Shown here: positions 12,237 to 24,422 of the stretch, piece by piece
Numbering within the stretch: the first letter of the stretch is position 1
Layout of the letters: every line of letters begins with the position of its first letter
Origin: Pontederia crassipes
Lineage: Eukaryota; Streptophyta; Magnoliopsida; Commelinales; Pontederiaceae
NCBI GenBank assembly: GCA_030549335.1
Contig: CM060197.1
Location: 23,944,501 to 24,008,500, forward strand
Direction of reading: 5' to 3'
Length of the DNA: 64,000 nt
Made by a program: the position numbers and the translations under genes
Notes under the pieces: generated by a model
What the model was told of the DNA's origin: nothing
Seen by the model: only the letters and a program-made list of their open reading frames with translations
Databases searched by the model: none

Positions 12237-13900
12237 GGTCAACAGGGTCCAGAAATGTTGTGTGCACGTCACCGTTCATTGGTATGTATCAATGTTGATA
12301 ATAAACTATTAATGTGAAAAGAAGGCAGTTCATAAATAAGTTTGAAATACGATAAAAAAAAATATATCTTGAATCAGGATAAAGAAATTCTGCACTTTTT
12401 TCTATAATTGAATAAACAAAAAATTAGTGGTAATTCATGTTTGCAGTTTGTTTACAGAAGAAAATTTTGGAAGAACAACCTTTTAAGGGATCAATTTTTC
12501 CTATTGGCGATCTTTGAGAGTTTTCTCCTCATGGTGTTCATGAGTAGAAAAATCTTGAGTGGGAAAAATCATAGGACATTGGGAGAAACTTAATGGCAAA
12601 TGCTCATTGAAAGAAACAAGTGACCGTAACTGTTGGAAAACAAAAGAAATCAGTGCGATTGGAGATATCCAACAGGTGTCAAATACAATCATTCAAATTT
12701 TGTCAAATCTCACTGCCATTGTTGTCTGAATCATAAATACAACATCAAGCTCATTATTCATGATATTTCATTTTGACTCAAATATTATTAAGTTCTTTTC
12801 AATTTTGAATTCCTTATTCAATTTTGTTCTTTAACTTGTTGAGCCATGTGACATAATTTCTGATGGGAAAATTTTCATCTACATACAGTCGTATATTGTC
12901 AATATCACAAACTTGTTTGTGCACACAATGATTTAATTTGTTTACAATAAAAAATCAAATTGGGATAACTGTCACATGGCACTGCACAGTTGAACTGTCA
13001 AATTGGGATAAAAAATCAAATTGGGATAACTGTCAAATTATTTATCTTCCGCTTGTATGAGACTTTTTATTTCAGAACATTATTGAACTCCCTTTGATTT
13101 ATATTTCTATTACTCTATTATATTTTATGTCTTCTGAATTTATTGTATATAGTCAAGAAATCTGTCGAAGAAGTCAAGCTTTTGATTAATTTCATTACAT
13201 AGTCGGTAGCATCCCCAAATTGAATTCTTGCCACGTGGTGGGCCTTCAAATTTGGGAGCGTTAGAAAATTATTTGTCTAATATTTGTATTCTTCCTATAT
13301 AAGTACAACGTGTTTAAAAACAATTAAATCAACCAAAAACAATTCTAATGTTTCTCAATGCTAATCGAGTTATTAATCACATAGTTCAAATTAAAGAGAA
13401 ATGGTATAGAAATAGAATTGTGCCAAAAATGTTAAAATAATATTATATTTAAGAAAATGGCAAATAGTATTAGTTTAACTTATATGCTAATTCTGGAAGG
13501 TGCAACAAAAATTATTTATGTTAACAAAATATGCTACCCGGACTACAAAGGTTGAAGGTTAATGATAACTAAATAAAAATAAGCAAAATTCTAAAGTTGA
13601 TCAAGGACGAAATAAGAATGGAAGAATGTTTTAAAATATTGCGTCACAATATAGTAATATAGTTTGAGCAAGAAGTTCAAAATAAGTTTTCTACAGGGAA
13701 TATATATATATATATAAACTTTGAACAAGCCCATAATATTTTTTAAGCAAGCCAATTTCAAAATTAGATTCAAACTAAAATTTCAAATACGTCCTTGTAA
13801 CAACGTTCGAGGACTCTCAGTTTTCCGCACAGGAAAAACTAATCAATATCAATAATATGATTCCAATTTGACTCGGCGAAATAGTCCAGAAAAATTACTA
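12237..13900. other. Intergenic DNA upstream of the PPR gene
   Basis: No gene is seen. A 26-bp phrase containing AAATTGGGATAACTGTCA occurs at about 12948-12973 and again at about 13009-13034 as a direct repeat. A (TA)n microsatellite lies at 13700-13716. Any promoter for the PPR gene would lie at the left end, but no clear TATA box stands out. Confidence 0.5.
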
Positions 13901-14830
13901 CGGGCCTTCAAGTTTTATGGGCCAATAAAAGCAATAACGAGAAAGTGCATATATATATATATAGATATGGGCTAAGATCTATGGGCCGATAATTTTGATT
14001 AAAGCGGCAATGTGATGAATCCAAAGGTCTATATTCCACACGAGATCTATGGTTGAGATCGAATTACTCAACAAAGATCTACGTCAGAGATTCATTGCTA
14101 GGAGATTTAATCGTCTAGGATAAGTCTACGGTTGCGATTGACTGTTACAGTAAATGCATGACTATAAATATGACTGATGAATCTACGCTTAAGATCTTAT
14201 CGTGAAATAAATAAACGGCTGGGATTTATCACCTATATTAACCGTAAGATCAATAACCAAAAGGAATTCTACGATGGAGATCAAGTTGTACTCATCTTCT
14301 CTGTCGGCATACCTCGTTTGAAGAGGGGAACGATCGAATCGTGGGTCGCGTCGACGGCAGCCAGAGAGAGGAAGAGACATCGGGGACGTGGTCGGCGGAT
14401 TGGAGTCTGACAAGTCGCGCGCCCCTCCCAGTCGGTGTTATGTGGTCGGATAGCAGCCCGACTGCTGCGGCGGCTCTTCCTCCGCCTGGAACCGATGGCC
14501 AAAAGGAACTGGGGCCTTGCGAAAGAGCCGAATCGAGAGCAGCGGGAGATAGAGGGTCCAGAGCAACGCGACACCGGAAAGTCCTCCTCCGGGAGGGGGT
14601 GGGGAGCGACGGTGGCACGAGGTCAGCGGGAGAGGAGGAGGAAAGCGGGGTAGAGGGGGGCGGGAGAGTGAGGGATGGTAACGAAACGAAAGGGGCGGCG
14701 CCGATGTCCATCAGAGCAGCTGGAGAGGTGAGAGAAACAGTGTGACCGTTTGGATTAAATCCTAACCGTTGACAAAATTAAACGGCTCAGTTTAATGAAC
14801 TCCGCCTGTGTGCAGTGCATGGTGCAAGGA
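13901..14830. other. GC-rich island with repeat-like flanks
   Basis: AT-rich flanks (14030-14260 and 14745-14800) carry AACGGCTGGGATTTA-like words shared with 2482-3250. The core at 14270-14740 is GC-rich, with overlapping ORFs on both strands of up to 139 codons and no recognisable domain. A GC-rich core between similar flanks suggests a Pack-type or non-autonomous transposon that captured host sequence, but I could not define terminal repeats. Confidence 0.35.
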
Positions 14831-16842
14831 CGGAGGAAAAAAGTAAAGTGAAAATGAGAAATAATGATTTTCAAAATTATCATAAAAATTACTTTTGGAT
14901 ATGACTTCATCAACTATGGTGGGTTATATATATACAAATTATAATATATATATATATATGTATATTATGGTGCATTCACACGCTGCCATCCGCGGATGGC
15001 TTTCGCGCTGAACCGAAGGGTGTGCACGTTGAACTATCACAAGCTAAACGCTCGTAAGCCATATAACTTGAGAGCTTCACATAATAATACAACATCTTCA
15101 AAATCTTTCGAAGCATTCTTCGAGGAATAAATTCGTATGGAAAAACTCAATGAAACGCAAAATTAGCAATATGATAATCACGTCTCTCACACATGCTCAT
15201 TTTTTAGCCCCTTTATATTTCTTATTTCGTGTTATGCAAGCTTTTATTTATTATCTGAAAAAAAAAACAAGAGAAGTGAGCATTAAGAAGCTCAATGAGT
15301 AAAACAACTATCTCAATTATTAAAAACAACGAAGAAAAATCAATCTTTTCATTTTCCGAAATTATTCCAAACTATTTTCATTTCTCCAAGAAAATTTATT
15401 TAAATAATGTTCATACCAAAATGAATGTTATGGGTGCAGATGCATGATAATAAGATAATATCATAAAACTTGAAAAAACATCATCAAACAAAGATATCCA
15501 TACAACTCATCATTCGAGTGCTTCTTCACCCACCCCTTGTATCACTATGTCGTCACAGTGTGGTTGTTCTAATTTCGTTTCTCATGTCACTATATCACCA
15601 CCAGGACGTTAAACCGCTCCTCGCGTCACTATATCGACACAGAGCTTGTTTCTTTTTTTTTCTCCATTCCATTCCTCGTGTCACTATATCACCACAGGAT
15701 AGTTATTCTAATTTCACCCTTCGTATCACAATATTGACATAGGGTGTTGCTGCTCCTCGTATATCGACACAGAGCAAACCGGACCACAACCAGTCTACTC
15801 GGAGTTGGTCAATCCTCCTAGATGAAAACACTCCGTCTTATGCGGGATTTTACATGTAATGCACATGATGTATGAATGCAATTTCCAAATATAAGTTTAG
15901 GATTAGAAACTATCATATAAACTTTCCTTTTCAAAGATCAAATATTCACTTCAATTTCACCAGGATAAACTTTGCCGAATTTCTAAAAGTCATAATAAAA
16001 TGTCACAAATCATATGATGACACACATATGAAGCATACAAATATATGAATATGCATGAAGAAAACTATCACGAAAAATTCATTTCACATCAGGTGGAACA
16101 ATGTCATCACTCCGAAGAGTTTAGCAATTCATATCAATTGAGATAAGTTCTCTGACCTTGGATTCATCGAGTCCCCAAATTATCCCTTCGTTCGAATCCA
16201 ATCAAAAGTAAACACAACATATCACATTCTTTACTTGATAAATTAATATTATAAAAATTTAATTGATAATTCGCTCTTCGTAACAACTCAATGTACTTAT
16301 CATAAACCAATTCCTATTATGGATTTGTTAAAACACTTATCGAGAAGGAAAAGAAGGCCTCATAGTCTAATAACCGCCTAATCAAATCTAAACAACCGAA
16401 CCATCGCGTCCGATTAACAACCATTATAAGCGAAGTTCAAATCAAATTTTAAAACAACTTCCAATTAGGACTTTCACTGCATTATAAAAAAATTTACTTC
16501 TAGTTATCTGAGCATTCATACCACAACCACTATATCCGTCGCTCTCAAAACCACAACCGCACCCACCGAAACATCGAAAAGCCATTGAACGCCTTCTTCA
16601 TTCATAATAAAATAAAGTTACTTTAAATTTGTTCACATAACTAAAATTTAATCAAATGCACATTTCCATTCGCTTACCAACCACGATACGAGAACGAGTC
16701 GCCGGAAAGATAGCCGGAGAACGATCAGAATAGGAAACCTACGAACCTAAAAAAGATTAACGACTAATTATTATACGAACAACAATCTGATTTCTTTTTG
16801 CCTCATGTGTGCACCTACCAAAACGTCGAGATAAGCTTGACC
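14831..16842. other. Degenerate LTR-like DNA
   Basis: A (TA)n run lies at 14944-14959. Phrases such as AGTGAGCATTAAGAAGCTC followed by AATGAGTAA (about 15275-15302), and the CACTATATC repeats further on, resemble the long LTRs of gypsy elements. The solo LTR that begins at 16848 interrupts this sequence, and similar text resumes at 18541. I found no TG...CA ends, so this is an inference from texture. Confidence 0.35.
15505..15775 (+). repeat. Imperfect tandem repeat, CACTATATC units
   Basis: About five imperfect units of 55-75 bp, each built around TCACTATATCACCACAGG or TCACTATATCGACACAGAG and preceded by a pyrimidine stretch with CTCGTG. The ORF that crosses it (15470-15742) is a by-product of the repeat. 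Confidence 0.65.
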
Positions 16843-16847
16843 GGAGT

Positions 16848-18535
16848 TGATGCATGTAATATATAACATATTTTATATTATTATTTTAGTTAATTTTTTT
16901 GTAATTTAAATATGGCATGCATCATTTTAGGTCGCTTTTAATAACAATTCCATATTTATGCAGTATGACTATTGATTTTCTGAATATTTTAATTTTTGAA
17001 TAAATTGACTTAATTTCTATAATTATTTTGTAGATGAGTCGGACAAGTTGAGATGACAAAAATTTTTCTTTTGCGGCCGATAAGTCCTCATCATCAGCAG
17101 AGTTAGTTGTCAATCATCAAGGAGCTTTTGTAGCCGAGATCATTGGGCACAATACGACATCATTAATCAAGCAAAACTCTATCATTGGGAGATAAAAGCA
17201 TTGAGAAGCTTTGATCATTAATCAACATCCAAGATTACAACCGCAATCCAAATAAAAGAGAAAATATCATTGGACGCAAAACACTTTGGAGGTTATCATT
17301 GGCCGATATTTTACCATGATTAAGTTGTTTACCGGCCAAGAATCAAAGAGTAGTTTATCAACCGGTGCAAAAACAAAGAAGCTTTTATCATTAACCAATG
17401 ATCAAGTTTATCGATCGTGAAACTATATCGTCAAAGTGGATAGAGTCGTAAGCAACTCAAGTTTTATCTCACGAAATTAAATTTGGTCGTACGATGTTAT
17501 CAACGGTGATCAACTTGAAGTCCGTCGACAACTATAAATAGAGGAGGAATCCATTGTCCCAATTCATGCTTTGAAGTATGGTTTTCTTCTACGGCGAGTC
17601 GAGAGTCTGCAGGCTTCGACCAAGAGAGAGAGAGTTGATCGGACGGCTGATCCAGACGCACCAACAACATCCGAGGATCTTGATTTATTGTTAGTGTAAT
17701 TCTTCCGATTATCATTTATATTTTATATTATCCATCTGCAATTCTAGGACGAACTCCATTTTTTTATTTTAGGAGATTATTATTGAAGGAAAATTTTGTG
17801 AACCCCTATTTTATTATTATTGAATTTCTTTTGATCAATTTTTAATTGTGTTTAGTGCTTTTGATTTAATTATTTAAATTTTTGAGTTAAGTAATTACTA
17901 ATTTGTTGACTACTTGATTTCAGATTTTATTTAATTAAATTAAATGATTTATTGTGAAATAAAAAATTGACATAGGTCTAATAAGTAATAACTAGTGTGT
18001 GCAGAATTAGATCTGGTTTGTTAATCTATACTAGTTTATGAAGTGATTAATAGTCTAGGATTTTCATATTAATGCATCTTAATTTTAATCTCATCTGCAT
18101 AAATACCAGTTTGTGGGACTTCAGTTTTGATTAAATTTAAGATAATTTGATCTACCAGAATAAATAGCAAAATTATTAGTTTGTGGACTCTGTGATTTTA
18201 CTCTTGTAAATTAATAACTTCAAAAAATTCCTAATCCATCTTAAAAATTTTAATTTACCTTTTCTGGTTCACATATTTATCCTTAATTTATCATCATCTT
18301 AAGACTAACTTCAACACCATTATCTTATTGTTATCTTGTTTTCTTTATTTTATTTATAATTACAAAGCTTATTTTAAAAAAAATCATGTTTTTCCTCTCT
18401 TATTAATTTATAAAATTAGATATTAAATTAATAATATTCCTCGTGGGTTCGACACTCTTACTCCTATTACTATATTACTTGAGCGACTAGTGAATTTATT
18501 AGCAATTTTATTTTGCTACATCATTTTACGCATCA
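16848..18535 (+). mobile_element. Solo LTR, gypsy-like
   Basis: This 1,688-bp LTR starts TGATGC and ends GCATCA, so its ends are inverted copies of each other. It is flanked by a perfect 5-bp target duplication, GGAGT, at 16843-16847 and 18536-18540. A TATA box (CTATAAATAGAGG) at about 17531-17543 gives + orientation, with U3 about 690 bp. Near the 3' end, CGTGGGTTCGACACTCTTAC at about 18442 resembles R/U5 text of Tat/Athila/Ogre-type gypsy LTRs. There is no internal region, so it is a recombination product. The ORF at 17500-17715 inside it is not a gene. Confidence 0.9.
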
Positions 18536-18540
18536 GGAGT

Positions 18541-18960
18541 TCCCCGTCGGTTTGTCGGAAAGGTTGTCGAAAAAGTTTGCCGGAAAACAAATCGGTCCCC
18601 TATGCGATTTGGAACAAGAACGCGTTTAAAACCCTTCAAAATAATCATAATCGACCTTAGAATGATGTACAACTCACTAGAAGTAGGAATGACAATATTC
18701 CCTGCGCCCCCCTCCCCCGGCGGGGCCCGCGGGAATTCCCCGTTCGGGGTCCGCATTCGAGGGTTTTTTCCCCGCGAGGGCGGGAATGGGGGCCAAACTT
18801 CCCCCCCCCCTTTCGGGGATCGGGGCAGGGTGAACTACCCTCGCCCCATCGGGTCCCCGAATCCTCGACAATATTTTTAATTAATAATTTATTATAATTA
18901 TATTCATTAGATTTCATCTCATCCGTCCATTATATATATATATATATATAACATAAAACC
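18541..18960. other. GC-rich palindromic segment, hAT-like
   Basis: From about 18685 to 18870 the sequence is rich in runs of C and G that can pair (CCCCGGCGGGGCCCGCGGGG-type text). It opens with GTAGGAATGACAATATTCCC, reminiscent of hAT-family ends (TAGGGATGACAAT). No 8-bp duplication was found. A (TA)n run follows at 18931-18951. The ORFs here are shadows of the GC composition. Confidence 0.4.
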
Positions 18961-19178
18961 CTAACTCCTCTCTTTCTCCCCCTAAACAGTAGCCTCACAA
19001 AACTCTCCACTCCAACGTCTGGCCGCTAACCGTCGACCACCAGCATCCCTTCGCCGGTCACCAATGTCGTCTCCGGCGATGAATTGGACTCCCTCTTCAC
19101 AAGGTTCTTTCTTTATCATCTAAAGTTTACGGCGGCCGGGCGGCGTCCTCCTTCGCCTCTCCGCCGCGGCCGCCCACG
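18961..19178 (+). other. Possible 5' leader of a lost gene
   Basis: Pyrimidine-rich text (AACCCTAACTCCTCTCTTTC) is followed by an ATG frame reading MSSPAMNWTPSSQ, ending at a possible splice donor (CAAG then GTTCTT) near 19103. It resembles a plant 5' UTR plus first exon, but nothing downstream continues it because the minisatellite begins at once. It is weakly supported. Confidence 0.25.
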
Positions 19179-19880
19179 TTGGAGTCAAAGCGGTATCGTC
19201 GTCGAGGGAGGTGTCATCATCGTCGTCGAGGGCGTTGTTGTCGTCGTCGAAGGCGTTGTCTTCGTCGTCGAGGGCATCGTCGATCTGGTCGAGGGCGGGT
19301 CGATTTGTTCATCGCCGATGTCATCATTGGCGGTGGCGACAGCGTTATCGTGGATCGTCGAGGGCGGTGTCATCGTCGTCATCAAGGGCATTGTTGTCAT
19401 CGTCGAGGGCATCGTGGATCGTCGAGGGCATCGCCGATCCGGGCGGGTCGATCTGGGCATCGTCGATCCGGTCATCGTCGGTGGTGTCGGCATCATCGTG
19501 GATCATCGTCGAGGGCAGTGTCATCATCATCCTCGAGGGCATCATCGTCGATCCGGACAATCTGGGCAGGTCGATCCGATAGTCGTCGATTCGATCGATC
19601 TGGTCATCACCATCGAGGCAACGTTATCGTGGATTGTCGTCGAGGGCGTTGGCATCGTCGAGGGCATCATCGTCATCGAGGGCTGCCATCATCATCGTCG
19701 AGGGCATCATCGTCATCCAGGGCATCCGGGGCATCGTTGATCCGGTCGGCGGCGGTGGCGGCATCATCGTGGGTCATCGAGGGCTGCCGTCATTATCGAC
19801 TCGAGGGCCGTCATCGTCGTCGACTCGAGGGCTGCCATCGTCATCGTCGACATGAAGGCCGCCATCATCGTCGTCGATGA
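19179..19880 (+). repeat. GTCGTCGAGGGC minisatellite
   Basis: About 700 bp is built of imperfect 9-15-bp units around GTCGTCGAGGGC(G/A)T. All six frames stay open for long runs (up to 233 codons) because the unit lacks stop codons. The predicted proteins (VEGVVVVVEG or RRRGRC types) are repeat artefacts. The array is GC-rich and CpG-dense in an AT-rich region and ends abruptly just before the copia fragment. Confidence 0.85.
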
Positions 19881-19887
19881 GGGTGAT

Positions 19888-19919
19888 TCACCTCTGCGCA
19901 CAAGTGCGTGCAGAGGTGA
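19888..19919. other. Perfect 10-bp stem hairpin
   Basis: TCACCTCTGC and GCAGAGGTGA form a perfect 10-bp inverted repeat around a 12-base loop. It lies exactly between the end of the minisatellite and the truncated start of the copia pol fragment. It may mark a breakpoint. Confidence 0.6.
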
Positions 19920-19951
19920 TGAAGTCAACTTGAGTTAACTACTCAATTGCA

Positions 19952-21121
19952 ATGGTTTGTTATCAACTTGATATAAAATCAACTTTTTTGAATGGTGATT
20001 TGAATGAAGATGTTTATATCAATCAACGAGATGACAAGGAAGACAAGGTCTACAAATTGAGAAAGACTTTGTATGGCCTAAAGCAAGCTCCTCGTGCATG
20101 GTACGGTAATATTAATTTATTTTTTATTGACAATGATTTTCGTAGAAGTGGAATTGAGCCAACACTCTACATGAAATAAAAGGGGCTGAATTTATCTTAA
20201 TTTTCCTATATGTTGATGATATTCTATATATGGGATCTTCTCAATTACTTGTGGTTGATTTTAAAACATGCATGATGGTAAATTTTGAAATGACAGATTT
20301 TGGGCGATTGAACTATTTTCTTGGTATAGAAGTGAAGCAAGGTACCCGTGGCATATGTATTTCTCAAAAGAAATATGTTAATGATTTGTTGAACATATTC
20401 AATATGCTAAATTGTAAAGTTGATGTCACTCTTATGAATGTGAATGAAAAGCTCAAACTTGATGACGATACATGTCATGCTGATGAAAGGACATTTAGAA
20501 GTTTGATTGGTAGCTTAATTTATTTGACTCGCACAAAATCAGATATCTCTTTTTCTGTCAGTCTTGTATTTAGATTTATACATTTTCCAACAAAACATCA
20601 TTTGGAGTAGCCAAGAACATTTTGCTTCATATTGCTAGTACGGTGGATTTTAATATTTGATATTTTAGAGTTTCTAATTTCAAGTTGTTTGGCTTTACTG
20701 ATAGTGACCGAGCAGGATGGATGATAGAAAGATTACTTCAGGAAGTATTTTTAGTCTTGGATCATGTGCAATTTCATAGTGTTCAAAGAAGCAAGCAACT
20801 ATTGCCCTCTCATTTTCTAAAACAGAGTATATTGCTGCCACATCTACTGCATGTCAAGCACTATGCTTAAGAAGAATTTTGTTGGATCTCTATCAATCAC
20901 AAAATGAAGCAACAATTACTTTTTGTGATAACAAATCAACAATAGCAATGACCAAAAATTCAGTTATGCATGGACGGACAAAGCACATTAAGATACGTCA
21001 TCATTTTATTCATAGTTTAGTGGAAGATGAAGAAATCAAATTGAAATTCTATAGTACAGATGAACAAATGACATATTTCTTCACTAAATCTCTTCCTATT
21101 CGCAAGCATGCATTTTTATAA
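19952..21121 (+). pseudogene. Ty1/copia RT-RNase H fragment
   Basis: This is the 3' half of a copia polyprotein, broken into at least four frames. Reverse transcriptase shows [24 protein letters not shown] and the catalytic LYVDDILYMG (20209-20220), and these lie in different frames with stops between. RNase H follows with GFTDSDRAG, then TFCDNKSTIAM and HIKIRHHFIHSLVE. Gag, protease, integrase and the 5' LTR are absent, so the element is truncated at about 19950. A polypurine tract and 3' LTR follow directly. It is dead. Confidence 0.93.
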
Positions 21122-21158
21122 AATTGCTTAGAAACTGTAATTTTCAATCAAGGAGGAG

Positions 21159-21480
21159 TGTTGAAATGTGATCCAAAAAATATCCACATAATTTTCTATT
21201 TGGAAAAAAGAAAATTAATTATGGAGTTAGTGGATAGTTGTGGTGATGTGGTAGTAATGATTACAGGGTAATGTAATTAGTGATGGTAGTGTGTTAGTGG
21301 TGAGTGTGTGCATGATCTCCCACGTTTGTTGGCATAATCTCCATATTGTTATCTTCTGTCTTCTCAAGTTGTATGCTTATTTATAGGCCACTTTATTTTG
21401 AATTTTAACATAGCAGAATATCATGCAATGATATTTTCTTTTCTCGAAATATTGTTCTTTGATTACTCTGTTATGTGTCC
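21159..21480 (+). mobile_element. 3' LTR of the copia fragment
   Basis: The polypurine tract CAAGGAGGAG (21149-21158) is followed by TGTTGAAATGTG, a typical copia LTR start. A TATA box (CTTATTTATAGG) lies at 21377-21386. The right end is uncertain because no matching 5' LTR is present. I place it near 21480, where LTR-like text fades. Confidence 0.65.
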
Positions 21481-23029
21481 GTTTGTATCGCCAATATTGC
21501 ATCGTAGCTGATGTCACGCTAGTTTAGCGTCGATGACATTAGATGCTACGCTATGATCTATCGCGCATTTACCCTATATGTCTATGTGATTGATAACACT
21601 GTACTTTACTTGAGAAGAACATAGATTGTCAGCTTTCTTTCTGGGATTGATAACATTGTACTTGAAAAATGAAAGTTTGACATGTGAAGTAACATTGTAT
21701 AAATTATATGAATGTATATTATGCATGCAAATAATCGTACAATTCATTTATATATAAATGAATATTATTTGTCACACTCATATAATCAACATAAGCATGA
21801 TAATAGACAAACAAATAATCACAATTATTATCACATGTCTAACTCTACATTTATGTCACATAAGTATCAATCATGTACATAAATTCATATCATGCATTGT
21901 CTTATTAATTAAAAAATTATTGCATAAATTTTCATCATATAAAATTGCAAATCATTTCATGTGTAACAGAAACATATATGCACATATTTCTATTCTTAAA
22001 GAAATTTAACTTAATCATAAATGTGTGCATATTTCACATGAAAAATATGACAAAAATATTTTGTTCATAACTTAATATAACTAAGTGAATCAATTACTCA
22101 CAAATTCACATAACACATATTATGCCTAATATGTAACAAAATTTCATTATGCACATATTTATTCATAAAGAAAATAAATTCTTATTACATAGTCCAAATC
22201 AAATAGCGAATTAATAATGTGCATATTTCAATTATCATGTCAATTTACACAAGTGTCGCACTTAAATACACTTTAAGTAAATATATCATAATTATGTACA
22301 TAAATATCTAATTCATATGGAAATTTAATTTAAGTGTGACATACTACACTTAAAACATATCATGTAATAACATGAATGAATTTTACTTAAATTCATAATC
22401 ATATAGAATGCATGAAAAAATAACATGACTATTTAATGTACTTATAAGTATGAATAATACCACTAATATGCATAACACAAATGTCATACAATTTTCAGAA
22501 AATTTCAAAAAATTTCTTATTAACATGATATGATCACTTCTTTATAAAATAATTTCCATTTCTTATTAGTTCATCACATAATTATTTAAAATACAAAATT
22601 TCATAATATGAATATTTTTATATTGAAACTAATACATATCACTCATACTTAGAATAAATGTGACATGATAACTAACATACATATTAAATTATATGAAATT
22701 CACATAATTACATGACATAATGTACAAAAGAACATATGCATAAATACCAAATGTGCATATTAAATATTCTGAATATTTGTAGAAAATTATTCAAAATTTT
22801 CTAATCAATAATGTGCATAAATTAGAAATAATCTAACTTGTCATTTTTCATATATATTTATCATGACATAATAACACATATAAAATGCATCATAACAAAA
22901 CATGCATACAATTATGTCAAACATATATCACACATTTTTCAGTTCATAATTTTTTTAGTTCAAAATATATTTTTCTAATTTTTTTATATATTTTCCCAAG
23001 TGTTCTAAATCCAATTTTTCAAAAAAAAA
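21481..23029. other. AT-rich DNA, no gene
   Basis: A very AT-rich 1.5-kb stretch dominated by CATAT, ACATG and ATTATG words with no ORF worth reporting. Since a minus-strand LTR with primer-binding site lies to its right, the right part may be the internal, non-coding region of that element. Confidence 0.45.
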
Positions 23030-23250
23030 ATGCTACTGTTTAATTGGGCTGGTGATGGCCCAAAAATGCAGCAGGCCTTAGGCCCGCGCACGCTGGCGCG
23101 AATGGCGCGCAGTGGAAGCGGGCCGATGGCCCGCATACGATGGGCATTGCGCGCAGCGGCAGCGGCAGCGGGCCACCAGCCCGCGCGCGCAGCGCCGCGA
23201 GGTACGGCGGGCTTTGGGCCCCTGTAACTGTAGCGCGCTACAGAAACAGT
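23030..23250. other. GC-rich hairpin island
   Basis: A sharp island of GGCCCGCGC-type text inside AT-rich DNA, with several self-complementary blocks (GCGGGCCGATGGCCCGC, and GCGGGCCACCAGCCCGC). It ends in a perfect 16-bp palindrome, CTGTAGCGCGCTACAG, at 23228-23243. ORFs on both strands here are compositional. It probably belongs to the interior of the small retroelement whose LTR starts at 23430. Confidence 0.5.
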
Positions 23251-23414
23251 TCGTATCATTTTCCTTTTTTTTAAAATGGGAAAAATTATAAAAATGAGTG
23301 TACAGTAATTCGGATTGAATTTTGTAGAAAATTTTTTTATTCTTCCGTCATGGTCCTATAATCAAAAGTGTAAAAAAATACGTAATCTAAAAATTAAAAT
23401 GAAAAAATCATTTC

Positions 23415-23427
23415 GACTCTAATACCA
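23415..23427 (-). other. Diverged primer-binding site
   Basis: On the - strand this reads TGGTATTAGAGTC, close to the Met-tRNA site TGGTATCAGAGCC. It abuts the LTR end with a two-base spacer, as it should in an LTR element read on the - strand. Confidence 0.6.
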
Positions 23428-23429
23428 AT

Positions 23430-23801
23430 TGAAGGAATTGGTAATAAATAAATAAAAATATTTTGAAATACCTCGCAGTGGAAGAACAGATCGCCGATTC
23501 TTTTCTACATTGCGAACTCGTAGTCGAAACTTCAATCACGTACAGAAAGAAGTCACATGTTCACAATCCATATACCCTTTGGACGTCGTCGAAATTCGAC
23601 AACGCTAGAGTTCATCGAACAGTGCGTGGACATGCTAATGAAGGTTCATCGGACAAGCACACTACAACTGGCTTCTACATATCTTTATATAGCAGCTTAA
23701 CAAGAAGTTACATAAACTTCTTTAATAGTTAATCAAATTACTTAGTGCAGTTTTGCATAACTACGCGTCGGCCAATGGTCCATTGGACGCAAGGTCCAAC
23801 A
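23430..23801 (-). mobile_element. LTR of a small minus-strand retroelement
   Basis: On the - strand this 372-bp segment runs from TGTTGGACCTTGCG to CCAATTCCTTCA, with proper TG...CA ends. A TATA box (GCTATATAAAG) lies near 23690 and a primer-binding site sits next to its 3' end. No pol domain and no second LTR were found to the left, so it is a truncated or TRIM/LARD-like non-autonomous element. The ORF at 23463-23732 runs antisense to it and is not a gene. Confidence 0.65.
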
Positions 23802-24422
23802 ATTATAATAGTATTTTATTAATTAAAAAATTCAATTATTTTTTAAAAAAATATATTATATTTAGATCTTAATATTTACATAAATTTTAAATAAATAATT
23901 ACATATAATATTTTTATTTACTATAATTTTATATCACATAAAATAATAACTTATATTCTTAATCTTTACTTTTATTTAAATACTCACGAAAATTTATCTA
24001 TCAAATTAACTTTTTAATTTTTTATCATTATATTTTTCATTCAATTATTTACTAAAATCTTTCCGCCTAATCCATTAGTTCTCCACAAGAATTCGAGAAA
24101 AAAAAGGACTTTAATGGGTGCATGCATAGTGCAGCAATTAGCATCCCTGCTGTTAACTCGATGTTGGGTCCTGGATTCTGAACGGCAACACATATCGATG
24201 AAGACACGTTAAACATTTAGTTGTAGTAGTAGTTATAATAATTTATTTTGTTTAATTTCCCAGCAAATGGTGATAGTTACAATGCGCAATGCAACCACCC
24301 AAAAGTGATGACAATTGTTGCCAGCTTTGACTTGTGGGATGGGATGGTTGTTGGCTGCGAGAGTTTTTGGTGTTTAGTATGGAGATGGAGCCGTCACCAA
24401 AATTTAAGTGTTGCACGGAGAC
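23802..24422. other. AT-rich intergenic DNA
   Basis: No gene or clear repeat is seen apart from simple AT-rich text. Confidence 0.55.

Noticed and set aside
12040..12279. 79-codon - strand ORF starting at 12279
   Set aside because: It overlaps the PPR N-terminus in another frame. The PPR-like text is in the frame of ATG 12236, so this is a shadow.
14281..14745. ORFs of 97-139 codons on both strands
   Set aside because: GC-rich composition suppresses stops in all frames. No recognisable domain or start context.
19084..19880. Long overlapping ORFs (218 and 233 codons) as a gene
   Set aside because: They follow the minisatellite unit in several frames at once and have no domain. A stop-free repeat explains them.
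23005..23259. Ala/Arg-rich ORFs around the GC island
   Set aside because: Present on both strands and explained by GCGC-rich hairpin sequence.
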